Below, in pieces: positions 1 to 8,617 of a stretch of DNA of 64,000 bases. Origin of the DNA: Planctomycetota bacterium (GTDB taxonomy: Bacteria > Planctomycetota > UBA1135 > UBA2386). Position 1 is the first letter of the stretch. Every line of letters starts with the position of its first letter. The notes beneath the pieces were generated by a model. It saw only the letters and a list, made by a program, of their open reading frames with translations, was not told the DNA's origin and did not search any database. Location of the stretch: contig JAEUHR010000035.1 in assembly GCA_016794425.1 (NCBI GenBank), positions 1 through 64,000 on the forward strand, written 5' to 3'. The position numbers and the translations under genes are program-made.

Positions 1-154
1 TGGTGCGGGCACCGGGGTGGGGTGAATGCCAACGGGACTCTCCTGCCGCACCACAGGCACGGCAGCAGGCTTGGTGTCCCGAACGCCCCGGCGGTCGCAG
101 GAAATCGCCGGTGATCCACTCAGGTCATCAGTTCCGGGGCCCGGCGGCAGGAAG
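1..154. other. No supportable gene at the left edge
   Basis: This stretch lies downstream of the minus-strand lipoprotein gene. Open frames cross it on the plus strand, but their predicted proteins are Arg/Pro/Ala-rich, as expected for non-coding frames of very GC-rich DNA. I see no RNA gene or terminator here. Confidence 0.4.
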
Positions 155-568
155 TCAGCGCGGCGCAGCCTGCCCGGGCCGCGCGACCGCGTCGACCGCG
201 ACCGGCCGCAGTTCGACCGTCCCCGTCGCCTCGAACAGGCGTGCGACGCCGCGCGCCATCGGCCATACACCGAGGTCCTGTTCGCCCTCGGCGAACGGCA
301 CGCGCCGCGTGAACCGGCCCTGCATCGACGCGTGGCCGAGCCAGCGTCCGTGTGGATCCTCGATCCGGTAGAACGGCAGCGGGCCGGCAGGATCGTGGAT
401 CTCCAACTGCACGACGCGACCGAGCAGCCGGTCGCCCGCGAACACGTGCCATCGCGCCACCTCCACCACCGGCCGCGGCGCGTACGGCGCCGGCGGCGGC
501 GGCGATCCGGCGCACGCCGCACACAGCAACAGGACCACGAGGCCCGGGTTGGACGACCGCGATCTCAT
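155..568 (-). CDS. Small predicted lipoprotein, unknown function
   Basis: This encodes a 137-residue exported protein. A short basic N-terminus is followed by a hydrophobic stretch (residues 9-18) and a cysteine at 19 in the context LCAAC, a slightly imperfect lipobox, so lipid anchoring is likely. A Pro-rich linker follows. The mature part contains a segment (about 38-75) reading as one small beta-rich domain with FYRIEDPHGRWLG. I do not recognise the family. The gene is divergent from tdh with only 44 nt between the starts, so the two promoters must share that gap. No Shine-Dalgarno site is obvious before the ATG. Confidence 0.7.
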   Translation of the reverse strand: MRSRSSNPGLVVLLLCAACAGSPPPPAPYAPRPVVEVARWHVFAGDRLLGRVVQLEIHDPAGPLPFYRIEDPHGRWLGHASMQGRFTRRVPFAEGEQDLGVWPMARGVARLFEATGTVELRPVAVDAVARPGQAAPR

Positions 569-612
569 CAGTGGCGCGCCGGCTGTTCTAGCCGCAGAAT
601 GCCCGGCCCGCC

Positions 613-1683
613 ATGACCGCGATGAAAGGCGTCCAGCTCACCGCTCCCGGCAAGTACCGCCTGCGCACGGACCTGCCGATCCCCGAACCCGGTCCCGGCC
701 AGGTGCGGCTGCGCGTGGCGGCGGCGGGCATCTGCGGCACCGACGTGCACATCTGCAGCGGCGACCCGTCGATGAACGGCCTGATCGCGCCGCCGGTCGT
801 GCTCGGCCACGAGTTCTGCGGCCATGTCGAGAAGCTCGGCCCCGGTGTCGACGCGGCGAAGCTGCCGCTCGGCACCTACGCCAGCGCCGAGATGCACGAG
901 ATCTGCGGCGAATGCCCGGCCTGCCGCGCGAAGGCCTTCCATGCCTGCGCGACCGCGCGGATCCGCGGCATCAACCTCGACGGCGCGTTCGGCGAGTTCG
1001 TCGTTGTGTCGGCCGGCAACGTCGTCAAGCTGCCGCCGCAGCTGCCGGTCCCGGTCGCGGCGATCCTCGACCCGCTCGGCAACGCCGTGCACACGGTGAT
1101 GAAGGTGCCGGTCGAGAACCGGACCGTCGCGATCGTCGGCTTCGGTCCGATCGGCGCGATGTGCGGCGAGGTGGCAACGTTCGTCGGCTGCAGCCACCTG
1201 TTCGTGCTCGACGTCAACGACCTCGCGCTGCAGCGCGCGCGCACCTGGATCGAACGCCGCGGCCTCGGCAGCCGCGTCACGGTCGTCGACGCGCGCACCG
1301 ACCCCGTCGACCGCATCGTCGCCGCGACCAAGGGCGGCGTCGACGTCGCGCTCGAGATCAGCGGCCACCCGTCCGGCATCAACAACGCGATCCAGATGAC
1401 CCGGCCCGCCGGCCACGTCGTCAACCTCGGCCTGCCGAAGGGCGACGCGGTGACGATCGACAAGTTCAGCAAGAACTTCATCTTCAAGGGCCTGACGATG
1501 CACGCGGTGATCGGCCGCGAGATGTTCCGCACCTGGGACCAGATGCTGGACCTGCTGCGGCGCGGCATGGACCTGTCGCACCTGGTCACGGCCGAGATGC
1601 GACTCGAGGACTTCGCGACCGGCGTCGAGCGCTTCGGCAAGGGCCAGGAGCAGAAGGTCGTGCTGTATCCCAACCCCCGCTGA
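613..1683 (+). CDS. tdh: L-threonine 3-dehydrogenase
   Basis: This zinc-dependent medium-chain dehydrogenase oxidises L-threonine to 2-amino-3-ketobutyrate with NAD+, the first step of threonine breakdown to glycine. The catalytic zinc site is visible as GICGTDVH (C41) and GHEFCG (H66, E67). The four structural-zinc cysteines are C98, C101, C104 and C112. A Rossmann motif (VGFGPIG) lies near residue 170, and REMFRTW plus the C-terminal pattern match Tdh rather than general alcohol dehydrogenases. Length, 356 aa, is normal. Two in-frame ATGs exist (613 and 622); homologues start close to MKG, so 622 is possible. kbl follows after 7 nt, which strongly supports the assignment. Confidence 0.93.
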   Translation: MTAMKGVQLTAPGKYRLRTDLPIPEPGPGQVRLRVAAAGICGTDVHICSGDPSMNGLIAPPVVLGHEFCGHVEKLGPGVDAAKLPLGTYASAEMHEICGECPACRAKAFHACATARIRGINLDGAFGEFVVVSAGNVVKLPPQLPVPVAAILDPLGNAVHTVMKVPVENRTVAIVGFGPIGAMCGEVATFVGCSHLFVLDVNDLALQRARTWIERRGLGSRVTVVDARTDPVDRIVAATKGGVDVALEISGHPSGINNAIQMTRPAGHVVNLGLPKGDAVTIDKFSKNFIFKGLTMHAVIGREMFRTWDQMLDLLRRGMDLSHLVTAEMRLEDFATGVERFGKGQEQKVVLYPNPR

Positions 1684-1690
1684 CCGAGCC

Positions 1691-2878
1691 ATGTTCGACC
1701 ACGACCGCGAACGCTTCCGCACCGAACTCGAGGAGATCCGCAGCGCGGGCCTCTGGAAGGAAGAGCGCGTGATCACGAGCCCGCAGGGCTCGACGATCAC
1801 CGTCAACGGCAAGCAGGTGATCTGCCTGTGCGCGAACAACTACCTCGGCCTCGCCAACGATCCGGGGCTGCGCGCGGCGGCGAAGGCGGCGGTCGACTCG
1901 CACGGGCTCGGCCTCGCCAGCGTGCGCTTCATCTGCGGCACGCAGGACGCGCACAAGACCCTCGAACGCAAGGTGTCGGCGTTCCTCGGCACCGAGGACA
2001 CGATCCTCTACTCGTCGTGCTTCGACGCCAACGGCGGCCTGTTCGAGACCCTGATGGGCGAATCGGACGCGATCATCAGCGACAGCCTGAACCACGCGTC
2101 GATCATCGACGGCATCCGGCTCAGCAAGGCGCAGCGCTACCGCTACCAGAACGGCGACATGAAGGAGCTCGAACAGCACCTGCAGGCCGCTGCGGGCGCG
2201 CGCAGCCGCATGATCGTCACCGACGGCGTGTTCTCGATGGACGGCTACGTCGCCAGGCTGCCCGACATCTGCGAACTCGCCGACCGGTACCGCGCGATGG
2301 TGATGGTCGACGACAGCCACGCGACCGGCTTCTTCGGGCCCACCGGCCGCGGCACGCCCGAATACCACGGCGTGCAGGACCGCATCGACGTGATGACGTC
2401 GACGCTCGGCAAGGCGCTCGGCGGCGCCGCCGGCGGCTTCACGACCGGCAAACGCGAGCTGATCGACCTGCTGCGCAACCGCAGCCGGCCGTACCTGTTC
2501 TCGAACACGCTGGCGCCGGCGATCGTCGGCGCGACGATCGCGTGCCTCGACCGGCTGTCCGGCACGACCGCGCTGCGCGACAAGCTGGCGGCGAACACCG
2601 AGTTCTTCCGCGAGAAGATGACCAAGGCCGGCTTCGACATCGTGCCCGGCGAACACCCGATCTGTCCGATCCTGCTCGGCGACGCGAAGCTCGCGGTCGA
2701 GATGGCGCGCCGCATGCTCGACGAAGGCGTCTACGTGATCGGCTTCTCGTTCCCGGTCGTGCCCAAGGGCAAGGCGCGGATCCGCGTGCAGATCAGCGCC
2801 GCGCACGACACGGCGCAGCTCGAGCACGCGGTCACCGCGTTCGCGAAGGTCGGCAAGGCGCTCGGTGTGCTGCGGTGA
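1691..2878 (+). CDS. kbl: 2-amino-3-ketobutyrate CoA ligase (glycine C-acetyltransferase)
   Basis: This PLP-dependent enzyme of the alpha-oxoamine synthase family cleaves 2-amino-3-ketobutyrate with CoA to glycine and acetyl-CoA, completing the pathway begun by tdh. The 395-aa length equals the family norm. The PLP lysine is K241 in [13 protein letters not shown]. The upstream [10 protein letters not shown] (around 207-216) and [11 protein letters not shown] (131-141) are family signatures. CANNYLG (47-53) marks the N-terminal substrate region. The gene sits 7 nt after tdh, and its stop codon overlaps the GTG start of the next gene. Confidence 0.95.
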   Translation: MFDHDRERFRTELEEIRSAGLWKEERVITSPQGSTITVNGKQVICLCANNYLGLANDPGLRAAAKAAVDSHGLGLASVRFICGTQDAHKTLERKVSAFLGTEDTILYSSCFDANGGLFETLMGESDAIISDSLNHASIIDGIRLSKAQRYRYQNGDMKELEQHLQAAAGARSRMIVTDGVFSMDGYVARLPDICELADRYRAMVMVDDSHATGFFGPTGRGTPEYHGVQDRIDVMTSTLGKALGGAAGGFTTGKRELIDLLRNRSRPYLFSNTLAPAIVGATIACLDRLSGTTALRDKLAANTEFFREKMTKAGFDIVPGEHPICPILLGDAKLAVEMARRMLDEGVYVIGFSFPVVPKGKARIRVQISAAHDTAQLEHAVTAFAKVGKALGVLR

Positions 2879-3777
2879 AGCTCGATCTCGACAAGCTGCG
2901 GCAGTCGGGGCGGATCTCGGCCAAGGCCCTGGCGCACGGCCGCGCGCTGATCGTGCCCGGCGCCCGCCTCGAGGACATCCAGCGCGAGGTCGAACGCGTG
3001 ATCCGCGACCTCGGCGGCGCGCCGGCATTCCCGGCGCAGATGTCGAAGAACCACATCGCGGCGCACTACTGCTCGCCGCCCGGCGATCCGACGACGGTGC
3101 TGCCCGGCGACATCGTCAAGCTCGACTGCGGCACGCACGTCGACGGCTACGTGACCGACAACGCGACCACGGTCGACCTGCGCGACGGCGACAACTCGCT
3201 GCTGTGCGCGGCCAGCCGCATGGCGCTCGAGAACGCGATCGCGGTCATGGGTCCGGGCGTGTCGCTGACCGAGATCGGCCGCCAGGTCGAGACCACGATC
3301 GAGTCGCTCGGCTTCAAGCCGGTGCGCAACCTGTGCGGCCACGGCGTCGCGCGCTACACGATCCACTGCGCGCCGTCGGTGCCGAACTACGCCGACCCGA
3401 AGGCCGCGAAGCTGAGGCCCAACATGACGATCGCCTGCGAGCCGTTCGCCAGCGACGGCAAGGGCATGATCGACGTCGACGGCAAGGCCGAGGTGTTCAT
3501 GCTGACGCGCGACGTGCGGCCGAAGGACAACCTGTCCGGCGAGCTGAAGCGCGCGGTCGAGCAGAGCGACGGCCTGCCGTTCGCGCGCCGCGACCTCGTG
3601 CGCTGGCTCGGCAACGAGGCGCGCGCCGAGGAGGCCCTGCGCACGCTGCTGAAGAAGGAGCTGGTCGAACAGTACCCGCCGCTCTGCGAACGGCCCGGCG
3701 TGCGCATCGCGCAGTTCGAGCACACGATCTTCATCCACGAGAACGGCACCGAGGTCATGACCCGGCTGCCCGAGTAG
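2875..3777 (+). CDS. map: Type II methionyl aminopeptidase
   Basis: This 300-aa enzyme removes the initiator methionine from new proteins. It is an M24 metallopeptidase with the full set of metal ligands: D84, D95, H156, E189 and E282. The roughly 60-residue insertion before E282 (about 215-278, helical and basic, [10 protein letters not shown]...) is typical of the type II (archaeal/eukaryotic) class, not the usual bacterial type I enzyme. Translation starts at GTG in a GTGA overlap with the kbl stop, so the two are probably coupled. No link between methionine removal and threonine catabolism is known; the linkage may only reflect shared expression. Confidence 0.88.
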   Translation: MKLDLDKLRQSGRISAKALAHGRALIVPGARLEDIQREVERVIRDLGGAPAFPAQMSKNHIAAHYCSPPGDPTTVLPGDIVKLDCGTHVDGYVTDNATTVDLRDGDNSLLCAASRMALENAIAVMGPGVSLTEIGRQVETTIESLGFKPVRNLCGHGVARYTIHCAPSVPNYADPKAAKLRPNMTIACEPFASDGKGMIDVDGKAEVFMLTRDVRPKDNLSGELKRAVEQSDGLPFARRDLVRWLGNEARAEEALRTLLKKELVEQYPPLCERPGVRIAQFEHTIFIHENGTEVMTRLPE

Positions 3778-3789
3778 CCACAGCGCCGC

Positions 3790-4932
3790 ATGCGGATCGG
3801 CATCGACGCACGCGAAGCGTGGCGGCCCGAGCCGCGCGGCATCGGCCTCTACGTGCGGCACCTGATGCGCGAGTTCGCGGCACTGGCGCCCGCCGACGAG
3901 TTCCTGCTCTACCACCAGCTGCAGTTGCCGCCCGGCGCGATCGAGATCCCGCCGAACATGCGGCCGGTGCCCACCGACCTGCCCGGCGGCCGCTGGCACA
4001 CGTGGGAACGGCTGCAGATGCCGTGGCGCCTGCGCCGCGACCGGCTCGCGGTCTACCACGGCACCTACAACACGCTGCCGCCGCGGCTGCGCGTCTGGCC
4101 GGGCCCGCCGATGGTCGTGTCGCTGCACGACGTGATCGTGACCTGGTGGCCCGACGACCTGCACGACCCGTTCGTGCGCTACGCGCGCGCGGTCACGCCG
4201 CGCGTGGTGCGCGACGCGCGGCTGATCCTGACCGTCAGCGAGTGGAGCCGCCGCGACATCTGCGAGCGCTTCGGCTGCGACCCGCAGAAGGTCCGGCTGT
4301 CGCTGAACGGCCTGCACCCGGCCGTGCTGGCCGGCGCGCCGCCCGGCGCCGGCGATGCGGCGCGCGCGCGCTTCGCCGACGGCCGGCCCTACGTGTTCGC
4401 GATCGGCGCCGGCCTCGAGCGCAAGAACACCGGCCGGCTGCTGGACGCCTGGGCCGCCGTGCGGCGGCGCCGGCCCGACTGGCCGCACCTGCTGCTGGTG
4501 TCGGGCCTCGGCAGGTCGGTCGACCGCTTCCGTGAGCGCGCGGCGGCCGCCGGCGCGCTCGACCACGTGCGGTTCCTGCCGTACCTGAGCCAGCCGGACC
4601 TGATCGCGCTGTACGCCGGAGCGGTGCTGTCGGTCTACCCGAGCCTGGTCGAGGGCTGGGGCATCCCGGTGCTCGAATCGCTGGCGCTCGGCACGCCGGT
4701 CGTCACCAGCGACACGTCGGCGATGCCCGAAGCCGGCGGCGAGCACGCGCGCTACTTCGACCCGAACTCGGCCGACGCGATCGCCGCGGCGATCGAGGAC
4801 GGCGTCGAACGCTACGTGCCGGCATTCGCGGCGGTGCGCGCGGCGGCAGTCGCGCGCGCGCGCACGTTCACGTGGACGCGCACGGCGACCGGCGTGCTGC
4901 AGGCCTACCGCGACGCGGCCGCCGGCGCGTGA
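3790..4932 (+). CDS. Family 4 glycosyltransferase (GT-B)
   Basis: This 380-aa cytoplasmic GT-B enzyme probably moves a sugar from a nucleotide donor to a glycan or lipid acceptor. The N-terminus (MRIGIDAREAW, then GIGLYVRHLM) has the acceptor-side pattern of GT4 enzymes. The C-terminal donor site shows EGWGIPVLESLALGTPVV with the E-x7-E motif, followed by TSAMPEAGG. There is no signal peptide or membrane segment. It starts 12 nt after map and precedes the membrane glycosyltransferase array, suggesting a role in the same envelope glycan. Donor and acceptor cannot be read from the sequence. Confidence 0.85.
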   Translation: MRIGIDAREAWRPEPRGIGLYVRHLMREFAALAPADEFLLYHQLQLPPGAIEIPPNMRPVPTDLPGGRWHTWERLQMPWRLRRDRLAVYHGTYNTLPPRLRVWPGPPMVVSLHDVIVTWWPDDLHDPFVRYARAVTPRVVRDARLILTVSEWSRRDICERFGCDPQKVRLSLNGLHPAVLAGAPPGAGDAARARFADGRPYVFAIGAGLERKNTGRLLDAWAAVRRRRPDWPHLLLVSGLGRSVDRFRERAAAAGALDHVRFLPYLSQPDLIALYAGAVLSVYPSLVEGWGIPVLESLALGTPVVTSDTSAMPEAGGEHARYFDPNSADAIAAAIEDGVERYVPAFAAVRAAAVARARTFTWTRTATGVLQAYRDAAAGA

Positions 4933-5015
4933 GGCCCGCGGCTGCCGCCGATGGCAACGAACCATCGCCGCGCGGCGCCGAGACCCTAGAATCCGCGCCC
5001 CTCTCGCCGCCTCGC

Positions 5016-6671
5016 ATGACCGCCACTGCGCTGCCCGACCGTACCTCGCCGACCACCTGGCTGGTCGCTCTGTCCGCGTCGTGCCTGCTGCTGTGCGTGC
5101 TGCACGTCTGGGTCGTCGACGACGCGTTCATCACGCTGCGCCAGGTGCAGCAACTGCTGCTCGGCAACGGCTTCGTCTGGAACCAGGGCGAACGCGTGCA
5201 GGCCTACACGCACCCGCTGTGGGCGCTGCTGATGGTGCCGGCGTTCGCGCTGACCGGCGAGGGCTTCTGGACGCTGGCCGTACTGTCGCTGATGACGACG
5301 CTGGCGGGCTTCGCGGTGGCGCTGGCCGCGCTCTGGCGCAGCGGTACGGCGTGGCGCGCGGTGGCGTTCCTGCTGCTGCTGCTGCCGTCGAAGGCGTTCT
5401 TCGACTACACGTCGTCCGGCCTCGAGAACTGCCTGACCCACCTGCTGGTCGTCGCCACCTACGCGCGGCTCTGGACCTGGTGCGATGCCGCGGCACCGGG
5501 CGATGCGACGCACCTGCGGCGCGGCCTGTTCGCGCTGGCGCTGCTGACCGGACTCACCTACCTGAACCGCGCCGACACGCTGCTGCTGGTGCTGCCGGCG
5601 CTGCTGCTCGGCGCGGCGCGGACGTTCCGGCTGCAGCGCTGGCGCGCTGCCGCACCGGTCGCGCTCGGCCTCGCGCCGGTGTTGCTGTGGACCGCGTGGA
5701 GCGTGCTCTACTACGGCTCGCCGGTGCCGAACACGGCGATCGCGAAGATCACCGGCGCGCGGCTCACGACCGGCGAACGGTTGGAGTCGGGTCTGCTCTA
5801 CGCGCTCGACTCCGTGCTGCGCGATCCGTGGACGCTGCTGCTGGCCGCGACCGCGATCGTGCTGCTGGCGGCGCGCCGCCAGGCCGCCGCGGTCGCCGCG
5901 GCCGCGGGCCTCACGCTGTACCTGCTCTACGTGACGGTGCTCGGCGCGGCCGGCACGCACATGAGCGGCCGCTTCTACTCGGCGGTCGCCTGCCTGGCCG
6001 CGTTCGCGCTGGCGCGTTCGCTGCACGACGCCGGCGCCGGCACCTCGCTGCGGCTAGCCGGCCTGGCCGCGCTGGCCAGCTTCGCGGTGCCGTCGTCGCC
6101 GCTGCAGGCGACCTGGCGGCCGGGCTCGTACGCGTTCGCGCTGACGAACTTCCACCGCACGATCGACACGCGCGCCGTGGTCGCCGTCGAGGGTGCGAGC
6201 CTGCTGTCGTACCAGCGCGGCATGCGGATGCCGAACCACACCTGGTTCAAAGCCGGGCTCGCCTTCGCGCAGAGCCCCGAGCGCGTGCACGTCGGCGGCA
6301 TGGGCGAGCAGGGTGGCACCGACGCGATCGGCTACTCGGCGTTCGCCGCCGGGCCGGACAAGTACGTCGTCGACCGGCTCGCCCTGACCGATCCGTTGCT
6401 CGCGCGCCTGCCGCTGGCCGTCGCCGAAGCGTTCGATCGCCCAGGCCACGTGAAGCGCGAGCTGCCGGCCGGCTACCTGGCGTCGATCGAGACCGACTCG
6501 AACCGCATCGAGGACCCGGACCTGCACGCCTACTACGACCGTCTGCGGCTCGTCGTGCGCGGCCCGCTGTGGTCGTGGGAACGGCTGCAGACGATCGTCG
6601 CGCTGAACCTGGGCCAGTACGACCACCTGCTCGCGCGCTACGCCGCGCGCGCCGGACTGCGAGCACCATGA
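5016..6671 (+). CDS. AftB/ZomB-like GT-C membrane glycosyltransferase, copy 1
   Basis: This 551-aa multi-pass membrane protein is the first of four related copies. Near the N-terminus it has a first hydrophobic segment, then VVDDAFITLRQ, GNGFVWNQGERVQAYTHPLW, and further on YYGSPVPNTAIAK. These match mycobacterial AftB (a terminal arabinofuranosyltransferase using a polyprenyl-phosphate donor) and the ZomB relatives; this is recalled family knowledge, not a search. The Asp pair in the first extracytoplasmic loop is the expected GT-C catalytic region. A TAGAAT hexamer lies at 4987-4992. I chose the ATG at 5016 because it directly precedes the first membrane segment. The stop overlaps the next start as ATGA. 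Confidence 0.8.
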   Translation: MTATALPDRTSPTTWLVALSASCLLLCVLHVWVVDDAFITLRQVQQLLLGNGFVWNQGERVQAYTHPLWALLMVPAFALTGEGFWTLAVLSLMTTLAGFAVALAALWRSGTAWRAVAFLLLLLPSKAFFDYTSSGLENCLTHLLVVATYARLWTWCDAAAPGDATHLRRGLFALALLTGLTYLNRADTLLLVLPALLLGAARTFRLQRWRAAAPVALGLAPVLLWTAWSVLYYGSPVPNTAIAKITGARLTTGERLESGLLYALDSVLRDPWTLLLAATAIVLLAARRQAAAVAAAAGLTLYLLYVTVLGAAGTHMSGRFYSAVACLAAFALARSLHDAGAGTSLRLAGLAALASFAVPSSPLQATWRPGSYAFALTNFHRTIDTRAVVAVEGASLLSYQRGMRMPNHTWFKAGLAFAQSPERVHVGGMGEQGGTDAIGYSAFAAGPDKYVVDRLALTDPLLARLPLAVAEAFDRPGHVKRELPAGYLASIETDSNRIEDPDLHAYYDRLRLVVRGPLWSWERLQTIVALNLGQYDHLLARYAARAGLRAP

Positions 6672-8617
6672 GCGCGGCGCCGCCTGCACCCGCGACCACG
6701 CGCCGCTGGCGCTGGGCCGCCGTCGCGCTGACGGTCCTGCTGACGGCCGCGGTGACGCGTTCGGCCTGGCTGTGCGACGACGCGTTCATCACGTTCCGCA
6801 GCGTCGAGAACCTGATGCAGGGCCACGGCCCGGTCTGGAACACCGGTGAACGCGTGCAGACCTACACGCACCCGCTGTGGTTCTGGCTGCTGGCCGTCGC
6901 CCGGGCCGCGACGGGCGAGTGCCCCACCACGACGATGGTGCTGTCGCTGGCGATCGCGACCCTCGCCGCGGCCTGGCTGGCCCGCGGCGCCGGCACGGCA
7001 CCGGCGGCGGTCGCGGTGCTGCTGCTGCTGCTCGCTTCGCGCGCCTGGATCGACTACGCGACGTCGGGGCTGGAGACGCCGCTGTCGGCCGCGCTGGTGG
7101 TGGCGCTGCTCGCGGCGGCGACGGGCACCGACCCGGCGGCGCGCGTGCTGCGCGTGGCCCTGGCGACGGCGGCGCTGGCGCTGACGCGGCTCGATCTGCT
7201 GGCGCTGGCGGCACCCGTGTGCCTGCACGCCGCGCGCGGCCTGCCGTGGCGGCGCACGGTGCGGCTGGCGGCGCTCGGACTGTCGCCGCTGTTCGCGTGG
7301 CTCGCGTTCGCGACGGTCTACTACGGCACGCCGTTGCCGGTGACCGCGAGCGCGAAGGCCTTCCACCACGGCCTGCCCACCGGCGAACTGTGGCAGCGCG
7401 GTTTCACCTACCTGGTGCACTGCGCGGCGCACGATCCGGTGACCGTGGCGGCACTCGCGGTGGCACTGGTCCTGGGCCTCGTGCGGTCGGGCCAGCGCGC
7501 GATCGCGCTGGGCCTCGCGCTCTACGGGCTCTACGTCGTCAAGGTCGGCGGCGACTACATGCTCGGCCGCTTCCTGCTGCCGCCGTTCGCGGCCGCGGCG
7601 TGGCTGCTCGGTCGCGCCGCCGCCGGCGCGCCGGCACGCGCCGCGCTGACCGCGGGCCTGGCGGCGCTGGCGCTGGCGTTCGTGCCGGGCCTGCCGGACG
7701 TCTTGCGGCCGCTGCAGCCGGCGACGCCGCCCGATCGCAGCATCCCCGACCACGGCCTCGTGTCGGAACGCGACTACTACTTCCTCGAGCACGGCCTGTT
7801 CTCGCCGGTGCGATCGGCGCTGGGCCCGGGCCTCGTGTCGGCGATGCTGCGGCAGACCGGCCATCCGACGCGCATCGTCGGCACGGCCGGCGCCGTCGGC
7901 GTGCCGGGCTACCTCGCCGGCGACCTCGTGCACCTGGTCGATCCGTGGCTGCTCGACCCGTCGCTGATGCGGCTGCCGATCGCCGATCCGCAGTTGTGGC
8001 GCATCGGCCACTACTACCGCAGCGTGCCCGAGGGCTACTACGAGACGATCGCCAGCGGCGAGAACCGGATCCGCGACGCGGGATTCGCGCGCTTCCACGC
8101 CGCGATGTGGACCGTGCGCACGGCGCCGCTGTGGTCGGCCGAACGCTGGCGCGCGATCTGGTCGGTGTGGACCGGCGCCTTCGACGCCGACCTGGAGCGC
8201 TTCGTCGCCGGCGAGTACCGGCACCCACCGCGCGTCGAGGTGCCGCTGGCACGGCTGGCGGCCGATCTGCCACCCGCGGCGTCGCCGGCGCTGCCGGGCC
8301 CGTTCTGGAGCGACGTGCCGCAGGCCGTGTGCGTGCGGCGCGGCGGCATCGCGGTGCCGCTGCCGGCACCGAGCCAGGCGCGGACCGTGCGGCTGCACGT
8401 CTCGCACGCCGACCGCTACACGGTGCAGTTCCGCCGCGCTGACGCCACGGTGGGCACCGCGACGCTGGCCACGATCGGCGTGCCGACCGACTGCCTGCAC
8501 GCGAACGACATCCCGGTGCCCGACGGTGCGGCGCCGTTCGACGCGCTGTGGATCGACATCCCGATGTCGCCCAATCCCGTTGCCGCGGCCATCGGCCGGA
8601 TCGAGCTGCTGCCGTGA
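6668..8617 (+). CDS. AftB/ZomB-like GT-C membrane glycosyltransferase, copy 2
   Basis: This 649-aa paralogue of the preceding gene is closest to copy 3. It has an N-terminal membrane segment, LCDDAFITFRSVENLMQGHG, GERVQTYTHPLWFW, ATSGLETPLS, YYGTPLPVTASAKAF and VKVGGDYMLGRF. About ten hydrophobic segments fill residues 15-360. The last 280 residues are soluble and probably face the outside of the membrane, as in AftB. Translation begins at an ATG inside the ATGA overlap with copy 1, implying coupling. The sugar donor is probably lipid-linked, but its identity cannot be inferred. Confidence 0.8.
   Translation: MSAAPPAPATTRRWRWAAVALTVLLTAAVTRSAWLCDDAFITFRSVENLMQGHGPVWNTGERVQTYTHPLWFWLLAVARAATGECPTTTMVLSLAIATLAAAWLARGAGTAPAAVAVLLLLLASRAWIDYATSGLETPLSAALVVALLAAATGTDPAARVLRVALATAALALTRLDLLALAAPVCLHAARGLPWRRTVRLAALGLSPLFAWLAFATVYYGTPLPVTASAKAFHHGLPTGELWQRGFTYLVHCAAHDPVTVAALAVALVLGLVRSGQRAIALGLALYGLYVVKVGGDYMLGRFLLPPFAAAAWLLGRAAAGAPARAALTAGLAALALAFVPGLPDVLRPLQPATPPDRSIPDHGLVSERDYYFLEHGLFSPVRSALGPGLVSAMLRQTGHPTRIVGTAGAVGVPGYLAGDLVHLVDPWLLDPSLMRLPIADPQLWRIGHYYRSVPEGYYETIASGENRIRDAGFARFHAAMWTVRTAPLWSAERWRAIWSVWTGAFDADLERFVAGEYRHPPRVEVPLARLAADLPPAASPALPGPFWSDVPQAVCVRRGGIAVPLPAPSQARTVRLHVSHADRYTVQFRRADATVGTATLATIGVPTDCLHANDIPVPDGAAPFDALWIDIPMSPNPVAAAIGRIELLP

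Noticed and set aside
4987..4992. A full promoter before the first AftB-like gene
   Set aside because: TAGAAT is a good -10 box, but no -35-like sequence is found at 16-18 nt upstream, so I note the box only.
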